Assembly (NCBI GenBank): GCA_900752345.1
Contig: CAADVA010000253.1
Span: forward strand, 1-19,842
DNA: 19,842 nt
Direction of reading: 5' to 3'
From: an uncultured Collinsella sp.
GTDB lineage: Bacteria > Actinomycetota > Coriobacteriia > Coriobacteriales > Coriobacteriaceae
Part shown: one piece after another, positions 1 through 6,071 of the stretch
How positions within the stretch are numbered: position 1 is the first letter of the stretch
Layout of the letters: each line of letters opens with the position of its first letter
The notes under the pieces: generated by a model
Told to the model about the DNA's origin: nothing
What the model saw: only the letters and a program-made list of their open reading frames with translations
Database searches by the model: none
Translations under genes and position numbers: made by a program

Positions 1-183
1 CCCCACCCCCCCCCCCCCGCACCGCTCCATCGCTTGGGAGCCCTTGGCGCTGGCGAGCCGCACGAACAGGCAGCCTACCCCAACACCGAGCTAGATCTCC
101 GGCCTGGACGAACCCTGTAGCCCGCCAGCCCCTCCGCGGGCAACAATCCTATTCCACAACACAACCAACAGAAAGGAGTCCTC
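1..183 (+). other. Upstream region with poly-C run and possible 3' end of an upstream ORF
   Basis: No complete gene is visible here. Bases 6-18 are an uninterrupted run of 13 C. One forward frame stays open from base 2 to a TAG at 92-94 and would give a short Pro-rich tail ending in NRQPTPTPS. It could be the last codons of a gene left of the window, but nothing in it is recognisable. A 6-bp inverted repeat (GCCCGC at 120-125 and GCGGGC at 136-141, 10-nt loop) follows that stop. It has no T-run, so I do not call it a terminator. An AAAGGAG ribosome site for the next gene lies just before 184. Confidence 0.25.
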
Positions 184-801
184 ATGGACACCAATCATTC
201 CCCCATCATCAGCCCCCTCACCATGCGTGAATCCGCCCGAGGTATCACGCTCACCAGCATTTACGATGAGATGCTCGCCCGTCGCGAGCTCTCCGTCATG
301 GGAAACATCGAAACCCCGATGGCCCACGACCTATGCCAGCAGATTCGCCTGCTCGATGCCACCGACCCCAGCCGCCCCATCACCATATTTGTCGCCAGCG
401 CCGGCGGAAGCGTGCGATCGGGTCTTGCGATCTATGACGCCATGCGCCTCGCATCGTGCCCCATCCGCACCGTCTGCCTGGAATTCGCCGCGTCCATGGG
501 CGCCGTGATCTTTATGGGCGGCGACGATCGCCGTATGGCGCCCCATGCAGAGCTCATGATTCACGACCCGCTGATCCCCCAGGGGGCAGGCGGCTCGGCA
601 CTTGCGCTGCAGGAAACCAGCCGGCGTCTCATGCAGACCCGCAAGATCCTCACGCAAATCCTCTCGGACCGCAGCGGCCTCACGCCCAAGCGCATCCAGT
701 CCCTCACTGCAAAAGACACCTACCTTTCGGCCGAGCGCGCCGTCGAGCTCGGCTTTGCCCACGAAATCCTCTCGGCCACCAAGGAGGTCGCCCATGTCTA
801 A
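184..801 (+). CDS. ClpP-family serine protease (ClpP-like, linked to a conjugation ATPase)
   Basis: This is a 205-residue protein of normal ClpP length. The Ser-His-Asp triad can be placed by motif: Ser104 in FAASMGA, His127 in MIHDP, and Asp178 in KDTYLSAERAVELG. The segment ASAGGSVRSGLAIYDAM (about 71-87) is the family's oxyanion-strand region. ClpP normally forms tetradecameric barrels and works with an AAA+ unfoldase, but no ClpX/ClpA gene is present in the window. The ATG at 184 has AAAGGAG five bases upstream. The gene overlaps the next by 8 bp, and its final codons contain the AAGGAGG ribosome site for that gene, so the two are translationally coupled. The pairing with a VirD4-like ATPase suggests an accessory ClpP rather than the housekeeping copy. 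This last point is inference. Confidence 0.88.
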   Translation: MDTNHSPIISPLTMRESARGITLTSIYDEMLARRELSVMGNIETPMAHDLCQQIRLLDATDPSRPITIFVASAGGSVRSGLAIYDAMRLASCPIRTVCLEFAASMGAVIFMGGDDRRMAPHAELMIHDPLIPQGAGGSALALQETSRRLMQTRKILTQILSDRSGLTPKRIQSLTAKDTYLSAERAVELGFAHEILSATKEVAHV

Positions 802-2098
802 CCTCGCCAGCCGCCTCGCCGCATCTGAGTCCGCATCGTCCACCATCCTTGCCAAGGATCGAACGCTTTCCTGCAACACCCGCCAAACGGGACTCAACAA
901 CAACGCACTTGTGATCGGCCCCTCGGGAGCCGGCAAGACCCGAAACGTCCTCAAGCCCAACCTGCTGCAAATGAACGCAAGCTACATCGTGCTCGACACC
1001 AAAGGCACGCTCTGTCGCGAAGTGGGACCCGTGCTGGCAGCCCACGGCTACCGCGTGCAATGTCTCAACTTCGCCGACCTCAACACCGTCCCGGCCCTTG
1101 CGCCCGGCATCGAGCGCTGCGGCTACAACCCCCTGAGGCACATTCGCCGCAAGGCGGACGGCAGGCCCAACCAGCAGGACATCCTCTCGGTGGCAAAGGC
1201 CATCTGCCCCATCGAGGACAACAACCAGCCTTTTTGGGATCATGCGGCGGCAAACCTGCTGTCGTGTCTTATCGCCTACGTCACCGAACAGCTACCCGCC
1301 GACGAGCAGACGATCAGCTCGGTCATCAAGCTGATCGAGCACCTGCAGGACGGTGCCACGGGTCGATTGTTTGACGACCTGATCACGACCGACCCCCAAA
1401 GCTATGCCCTCTCGCTATGGCGGCGCTACGCCATTACGCAAAATGCCGAGCGCATGCACGCGAGCATCGTCGGCATCCTTGCCGAAAAGGTCATGTGTCT
1501 GGGATTCGACGGTGCGGCACAGCTCTATCGTGAGTGCCATCAGGTGGACTTCGCTTCCATGGGACACACCCCCTGCGCCCTGTTTGTAACCGTAAGCGAT
1601 ATTGACCGCAATCTCGATCCGCTGACCGGTCTCTTTATTTCGCAGGCGTTTATGGGCCTCATTCGTGAGGCCGATAGGCAGCCCGACGGCAGCCTGCCCA
1701 TGCCCGTGCGCTTTATGCTCGATGACTTCGCAAATCTGCAGATCCCCCAGATCGACAACGTGCTCTCGATTATCCGAAGCCGCAACATCTGGGCAACGCT
1801 GCTGCTGCAGTCGACCAACCAACTCGATGCGTTCTATGGCGAGGCGCGCGCTCGCTCCATCATGGGCAACTGCGACACGCATCTGATGCTGGCATTCCAG
1901 GATCCAGAGAGTGCCCGGGTGTTTTCCGACCGCGCCGACGCGCTCCCCAGCACGCTCATGGCGACGCCGATCGATCGCTCGTGGCTCTTTGTACGCGGTC
2001 GCACTCCCGAACAGGTCGAGCGCTTTAGGCTCGAAGACCATCCGCTCTACGGGGAGCTGCCCGAGGCGCAGCGAGGCCATGCGGAGGCCGAGATCTAG
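794..2098 (+). CDS. VirD4/TraG-like type IV coupling ATPase lacking N-terminal membrane segments
   Basis: This is a 434-residue P-loop ATPase of the conjugative coupling-protein family, which feeds DNA-protein substrates to type IV secretion channels. The Walker A motif GPSGAGKT lies near residue 42. It is followed by SYIVLDTKGTL (about 61-71), typical of TraG/VirD4, and a Walker B-like VRFMLDDFANL in which Asp replaces the usual Glu after the first Asp. Further on are LLLQSTNQLDAFYG and GNCDTHLMLAFQDPESARVFSDRA, both family hallmarks. The start is ATG 794: AAGGAGG at 781-787 stands six bases upstream. An in-frame open stretch back to 602 lies within the ClpP gene and is not used. Full VirD4 proteins usually carry two N-terminal helices and exceed 500 residues. 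Here the P-loop starts almost at once, so a membrane partner would be needed. No relaxase or VirB-like gene is in view. Confidence 0.85.
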   Translation: MSNLASRLAASESASSTILAKDRTLSCNTRQTGLNNNALVIGPSGAGKTRNVLKPNLLQMNASYIVLDTKGTLCREVGPVLAAHGYRVQCLNFADLNTVPALAPGIERCGYNPLRHIRRKADGRPNQQDILSVAKAICPIEDNNQPFWDHAAANLLSCLIAYVTEQLPADEQTISSVIKLIEHLQDGATGRLFDDLITTDPQSYALSLWRRYAITQNAERMHASIVGILAEKVMCLGFDGAAQLYRECHQVDFASMGHTPCALFVTVSDIDRNLDPLTGLFISQAFMGLIREADRQPDGSLPMPVRFMLDDFANLQIPQIDNVLSIIRSRNIWATLLLQSTNQLDAFYGEARARSIMGNCDTHLMLAFQDPESARVFSDRADALPSTLMATPIDRSWLFVRGRTPEQVERFRLEDHPLYGELPEAQRGHAEAEI

Positions 2099-2175
2099 GC
2101 GCAGGGTTCTCGCAGCGCGCGGCGCCCCGGCGATGTTCCACAAAGGCCGTGCGCCCCGGGACCACGGCAAAGCAA

Positions 2176-2207
2176 AGGGGCCCGCATCCGATGGGATACG
2201 GGCCCCT
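2176..2207 (-). terminator. Intrinsic terminator downstream of pgi
   Basis: An inverted repeat begins with AGGGGCCCG and ends with CGGGCCCCT, and the inner ATCC/GGAT bases also pair. Read on the minus strand, the stem is followed by TTTGCTTTG. It lies about 30 bases past the pgi stop. On the plus strand it has no T-run, so it may only weakly stop transcripts from the VirD4-like gene. Confidence 0.75.
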
Positions 2208-2239
2208 GGCTATAAGGCGCAATGCGTTAACAGCAGCGA

Positions 2240-3934
2240 CTACTTGCGGTGAGCGCGGTAGAACTCGATGAGCGCCTGGGTCGAAGCGTCCTGCTCGGCC
2301 TTGGCGGCGTCGTCGTGGAAGGCCGGGGTGATCTGCTTGGCAAGCTGCTTGCCCAGCTCGACGCCCCACTGGTCGTAGGAGTCGATGCCCCAGACCGTGC
2401 CCTCGACAAACGTGATGTGCTCGTACAGGGCGATGAGCTCGCCGAGCGCAAACGGGGTCAGCGTGTCGCCGAAGATCGAGGTCGTCGGGCGGTTGCCCTC
2501 AAAGCAACGGGCCGGGACGATCTGCTCGGGCGTGCCCTCGGCGCGCACCTCATCGGCCGTCTTACCAAAAGCGAGCGCCTTGGTCTGGGCCAGGAAGTTG
2601 CCCAGGAACAGCTCATGCACGTCCTGACCGCTATCGGTCGCAGGGTTGGCAGTGTTGGCGAAGGCGATGAAGTCGGCCGGAACCACCACAGTGCCCTGGT
2701 GCAGCAGCTGGTAGAAGGCGTGCTGACCGTTGGTGCCGGGCTCGCCCCAGAAGATCTCACCGGTATCGGAGGTTACGGCGCTGCCGTCCCAGCGGACGTG
2801 CTTGCCGTTAGACTCCATGGTGAGCTGCTGCAGGTAAGCCGGGAAGCGGTGCAGATACTGGCAGTACGGAAGCACGGCGTGGCTCTTGGAGCCGAAGAAG
2901 TTGACGTACCAGACATTGAACAGGCCCATCAGCGCGACGGCATTGTTCTCGAGCGGCGTGTTGCAGAAGTACTCGTCGATGGCGTGGAAGCCCTCGAGGA
3001 ACTGCTGGAAACGCTCGGGGCCGAGCACGACGATCAGCGACAGGCCCACGGCGGAGTCGACGGAGTAGCGGCCGCCGACCCAATTCCAGAAACCAAAGGC
3101 GTTAGCGGGGTCGATGCCGAAGGCCTCGACCTTCTCGAGTGCGGTGGAAACGGCGACGAAGTGCTTTGCCACGGCCTCGGCGTTCTGCTCATCGGAGCCA
3201 TCGATGGCGCCCTGAGCCTTGAGCTGCTCGAGCATCCAGGTCTTGACCTCGCGGGCGTTGGTGAGGGTCTCGAGCGTGGTGAAAGTCTTGGAAACGATGA
3301 TCACGAGCGTGGTCTCGGGATCGAGGCCCTTGAGCTTCTCTGCCTGATCGTTGGGGTCAATGTTGGAGATGTAGCGGCAATCAATACCGGCGTCGGCGTA
3401 GGGACGCAGGGCCTCGTAGGCCATGACCGGGCCCAGGTCGGAGCCACCGATGCCGATGGACACCAGATGCTCGATCTTCTTGCCGGTAACGCCCTTCCAC
3501 TCACCGGAGCGCACGCGCTCGGCGAAGGCATACATGCGGTCGAGGACCTCGTGCACGTCGGCGACGACGTCCTGGCCGTCGACGATGAGCTGGCCCTTCT
3601 CGCTTGCCGGGCGGCGCAGCGCGGTGTGCAGGACGGCGCGGTCCTCGGTGGTGTTGATGTGCTCGCCGGAGAACATGGCGTCGCGGCGCTCCTCGAGCTT
3701 CACCTCGCGGGCAAGATCGCACAGCAGCTTGACGGTCTCATCGGTCACAAGGTTCTTGGACAGATCGAAGTGCAGGTCACCAGCGTCAAAGCTCAGCTTG
3801 TTCACGCGCTCGGCATCGGCGGCGAACCAGGCCTTGAGGTCGATACCTTCGGCCTCGAGCTTCTCCTGATGAGCCTCGAGCGCCTTCCAGGCGGCAGTCG
3901 ACGTAGCATCGATAGGTGCGGCAACAGTTGCCAT
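2240..3934 (-). CDS. pgi: Glucose-6-phosphate isomerase
   Basis: A 564-residue cytosolic enzyme that interconverts glucose-6-phosphate and fructose-6-phosphate in glycolysis and gluconeogenesis. Both family signatures are present: WNWVGGRYSVDSAVG (about 283-297) and SYDQWGVELGKQLA near the C-terminus. Also visible are SIGIGGSDLGP (about 159-169), the phosphate-binding SKTFTTLET (about 215-223), FFGSKSH with the expected histidine (about 346-352), and GEPGTNGQHAFYQLLHQG. Length matches the long (about 550-residue) bacterial form. I chose the ATG at 3932-3934 because GAGGAGG lies five bases upstream; an ATG nine codons earlier has no such site. The gene stands alone, is divergent from the SOS operon, and ends in a strong terminator. 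Confidence 0.97.
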   Translation of the reverse strand: MATVAAPIDATSTAAWKALEAHQEKLEAEGIDLKAWFAADAERVNKLSFDAGDLHFDLSKNLVTDETVKLLCDLAREVKLEERRDAMFSGEHINTTEDRAVLHTALRRPASEKGQLIVDGQDVVADVHEVLDRMYAFAERVRSGEWKGVTGKKIEHLVSIGIGGSDLGPVMAYEALRPYADAGIDCRYISNIDPNDQAEKLKGLDPETTLVIIVSKTFTTLETLTNAREVKTWMLEQLKAQGAIDGSDEQNAEAVAKHFVAVSTALEKVEAFGIDPANAFGFWNWVGGRYSVDSAVGLSLIVVLGPERFQQFLEGFHAIDEYFCNTPLENNAVALMGLFNVWYVNFFGSKSHAVLPYCQYLHRFPAYLQQLTMESNGKHVRWDGSAVTSDTGEIFWGEPGTNGQHAFYQLLHQGTVVVPADFIAFANTANPATDSGQDVHELFLGNFLAQTKALAFGKTADEVRAEGTPEQIVPARCFEGNRPTTSIFGDTLTPFALGELIALYEHITFVEGTVWGIDSYDQWGVELGKQLAKQITPAFHDDAAKAEQDASTQALIEFYRAHRK

Positions 3935-3953
3935 AAAGTCCTCCTCAGCATAC

Positions 3954-3975
3954 GGGCGCACGCCTCCATGCGCCC
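3954..3975 (-). other. Small hairpin in the pgi 5' leader
   Basis: A perfect 7-bp inverted repeat (GGGCGCA at 3954-3960, TGCGCCC at 3969-3975, 8-nt loop) sits in the leader about 20 bases before the pgi start. It has no T-run. It could stabilise the mRNA or be chance. A clear promoter for pgi was not found: TAGAAT and TTGACC are present upstream on the minus strand, but too close together to form a pair. Confidence 0.3.
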
Positions 3976-4075
3976 GGACATTCAGATGCCACTATTCTAG
4001 CGCAGGTCAAGACTACAATCAGCGAGCGTTGCCAATCGGCCCCCCAAACGGCAACCGACCAAAAAGGGACAGGTT

Positions 4076-4104
4076 TTGACGATGTCCGCGCAAGCCGGTA
4101 TTAT
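4076..4104 (+). promoter_or_regulatory. Sigma70-type promoter of the SOS operon
   Basis: TTGACG (-35, 4076-4081) and TATTAT (-10, 4099-4104) are separated by exactly 17 bases. The expected transcription start is near 4111, inside the first LexA-type box. The longest open frame of the downstream gene would begin with the TTG of this -35 element, which argues against that start. Confidence 0.8.
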
Positions 4105-4119
4105 CGAACATGTATTCGA
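4104..4119 (+). promoter_or_regulatory. LexA/DinR-type SOS box 1
   Basis: TCGAACATGTATTCGA is a dyad with TCGAA/TTCGA arms and closely matches the Gram-positive SOS box CGAACNNNNGTTCG. It abuts the -10 element and covers the predicted start of transcription, the right place for repression by LexA. Confidence 0.8.
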
Positions 4120-4120
4120 T

Positions 4121-4136
4121 AAGAACATGTGTTTGA
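4121..4136 (+). promoter_or_regulatory. LexA/DinR-type SOS box 2
   Basis: AAGAACATGTGTTTGA has a GAACATGTGTTT core like an SOS box. Its centre lies 17 bp downstream of the centre of box 1, so two LexA dimers could bind side by side. It matches consensus slightly less well than box 1 at the right arm. Confidence 0.65.
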
Positions 4137-4147
4137 TGGGAGGACGC

Positions 4148-5653
4148 GTGGGGCACGAGCGTCACACCTATATCTGCATCGACCTTAAGACGTTTTACGC
4201 CAGCGTCGAGTGCGTCGACCGCGGACTCGACCCACTCACTACGTGCCTGGTCGTTGCCGACGAATCGCGCGGGCGCACGACCATCTGCCTCGCCATTACC
4301 CAGGCCATGAAAGACCTCGGAATCCATAACCGCTGTCGCCTGTTCGAGATTCCCGACGGCATCGACTACATCAAGGCCATACCGCGCATGCAGCACTACA
4401 TGGAGGTGTCGGCGCAAATTTACGGTATCTATCTGGAATACGTGAGTCCGCAAGACGTGCACGTCTACTCCATCGACGAATGCTTTATCGACGTGACACC
4501 CTATCTGGACCTCTATCACACCGACGCTGAAGGCTTCGCCTGCATGTTGCGCGACGAGGTCCTGGCGCGCACCGGCATCACGGCAACGGTTGGCATCGGC
4601 CCCAACCTATTCCAGGCCAAGGTGGCACTCGACATTACCGCCAAGCACGTACCCAGCCGCATCGGCAAACTCGACGACGAGACCTTTCGCAAGGAGATCT
4701 GGCCCCATCGCCCCATCACCGACATCTGGGGCATTGGGCCCGGCGTGGCAGCACGACTCGAAAAATACGGCGTCTACGATCTGATGGGCGTCGCGGCGCT
4801 CGACGAAAACCTGCTCTACGACGAGCTCGGCGTCAATGCCGAGTATCTTATCGACCACGCCTTTGGGCGCGAGCCGACAACTATCGCCGATATTCAGGCC
4901 TATCGCCCGCAGGCAACCTCAACAACCACGGGGCAAGTGCTATCGAAGGGTTATGCCTATGAGCAAGCCTACACCGTGTTGCGCGAGATGGTCGACAACG
5001 CTGTGCTGGACTTAGTCGATAAGCACGTGGTGTGCAACAGCATCTCGCTCTTTGTAGGCTACGCGAGCGAGCGCGCCGACATACGCCGCCTCGACGCCAG
5101 CGGCACAGCGCAATATGTAGACGGATGCGGGCATTTGCGTTCGAGCACGTCGAGCATCGAACCCGCCGCAACCGCCGGCCCCAAGCTCGCACCCCGCGCG
5201 CCCAAGCCCGTCCAGCGCGATGACGAACGCCGACGTTTGGTGCGAGAGGCACAGGCGATTGACGGCATCTTTGTGGGCGAACACGGCGGCAAGCCGCGTG
5301 GTGGCTATGCCGCGCTCTTTGCGCACTCCAACGCCTCGCGCAAGCTGCCCGAGCGCACCAATTCGTTTAAGAAGATCATGGGCTATTTCGATGAGCTCTG
5401 GGCGCAGACTGTCGATCCCAAACGACCGGTCAAGCGCATCAACCTGGGATTTGGCAATCTGGTGCCCGAGGAATTTGCCACTATCGACCTGTTCAGCGAT
5501 GTTAAGGCCGATGAGCGCGAGCGCGACCTGGCGCGCGCCGTCCTGGCCGTGAAGGGCAAGTACGGCAAGAACGCGCTCGTCAAGGGATTAAGCTTCACCG
5601 CCGGCGCCACCGCACGCGAACGCAACGATCAGGTAGGAGGACATCGTGCCTAA
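4148..5653 (+). CDS. Y-family DNA polymerase (UvrX/ImpB/MucB/SamB type), SOS-controlled
   Basis: A 501-residue translesion polymerase that copies past damaged bases. It has the first metal-binding motif CIDLKTFYASVE (Asp at about residue 12), the second metal site YSIDECFID (Asp110, Glu111), the family motif VGIGPNLFQAK (about 148-158), a helix-hairpin-helix-like WGIGPGVAARLEKYGV (about 194-209), and a little-finger region ending in the KLPERTNSFKKIMGYF segment. The GTG at 4148 has GGGAGG four bases before it. The longer frame from 4076 runs through the promoter and both SOS boxes and is rejected. Residues of roughly 314-384 form a Pro/Ala- and charge-rich insertion that makes it longer than typical UvrX proteins of about 410-420 residues. 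The gene overlaps the downstream yolD-like gene by 8 bp. Confidence 0.92.
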   Translation: MGHERHTYICIDLKTFYASVECVDRGLDPLTTCLVVADESRGRTTICLAITQAMKDLGIHNRCRLFEIPDGIDYIKAIPRMQHYMEVSAQIYGIYLEYVSPQDVHVYSIDECFIDVTPYLDLYHTDAEGFACMLRDEVLARTGITATVGIGPNLFQAKVALDITAKHVPSRIGKLDDETFRKEIWPHRPITDIWGIGPGVAARLEKYGVYDLMGVAALDENLLYDELGVNAEYLIDHAFGREPTTIADIQAYRPQATSTTTGQVLSKGYAYEQAYTVLREMVDNAVLDLVDKHVVCNSISLFVGYASERADIRRLDASGTAQYVDGCGHLRSSTSSIEPAATAGPKLAPRAPKPVQRDDERRRLVREAQAIDGIFVGEHGGKPRGGYAALFAHSNASRKLPERTNSFKKIMGYFDELWAQTVDPKRPVKRINLGFGNLVPEEFATIDLFSDVKADERERDLARAVLAVKGKYGKNALVKGLSFTAGATARERNDQVGGHRA

Positions 5654-6071
5654 GTCCCAACAACAGCCGATGCGGCCACCGACGCCTTTTGAACGTCTAG
5701 CGGACCCCGAGGGAAGACGTCGATCCGCCGACCCCAAGCTCACCGCCAACGGCGCCGTCCGCGCCGGCCGTGCCGCACAGTTTATGCCCTTTGCCGCCCT
5801 CACGGGATACTACGAGCTCGTGCGCAAACAAGAGATCACTGTTGAGCCCAAATGCGAACTCACGGAAGAAAAAGCCCTCGAGCTTTCGAAAAAGCTCGAG
5901 GGCCTCAAACGCGGCGACCTGGTGCGCGTCACCTATTACGATATGTACGGCTATCGTAGCCGCACGGGCATTCTCGACGAAGTGTTACCCGCATTCAAGC
6001 TGCTCAAACTCAGGGATATCGCCATCGACTTCGACGATATCAAAAACATCGAGCTGCGCGGACGCGCCTAG
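5646..6071 (+). CDS. YolD-like family protein, partner of the SOS polymerase
   Basis: A 141-residue small soluble protein. RAAQFMPFAALTGYYEL (about 42-58) is the YolD-family core, and the following helix and beta-rich C-terminus (VRVTYYDMYGYRSRTGILDEV) fits that domain. YolD-like proteins are often encoded next to UvrX-type polymerases and are thought to act as UmuD-like accessory partners; the exact role is not settled. The GTG start at 5646 has AGGAGG at 5635-5640, five bases upstream. It overlaps the end of the polymerase gene, so the two are co-transcribed from the SOS promoter. Its stop codon overlaps that of the converging surface-protein gene. Codons of about 77-86 also form the hairpin of that gene's terminator on the other strand. 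Confidence 0.85.
   Translation: MPKSQQQPMRPPTPFERLADPEGRRRSADPKLTANGAVRAGRAAQFMPFAALTGYYELVRKQEITVEPKCELTEEKALELSKKLEGLKRGDLVRVTYYDMYGYRSRTGILDEVLPAFKLLKLRDIAIDFDDIKNIELRGRA
5866..5903 (-). terminator. Intrinsic terminator of the surface-protein gene, inside the yolD-like CDS
   Basis: A perfect 13-bp inverted repeat (5874-5886 and 5891-5903) encloses a 4-base loop. On the minus strand it is followed directly by TTTTTCTT (5873 down to 5866), a textbook rho-independent terminator. It lies about 165 bases past the stop of the minus-strand surface-protein gene. On the plus strand no T-run follows, so it should not stop the polymerase-yolD transcript. Confidence 0.8.

Noticed and set aside
2249..4000. 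Open frame of 583 codons on the plus strand opposite pgi
   Set aside because: It is the antisense shadow of pgi in GC-rich DNA. It has no ribosome site and no recognisable domain, while pgi has full family motifs.
4076..4147. Upstream TTG start for the Y-family polymerase
   Set aside because: It would begin inside the -35 element and translate both SOS boxes; the transcript is expected to start near 4111.
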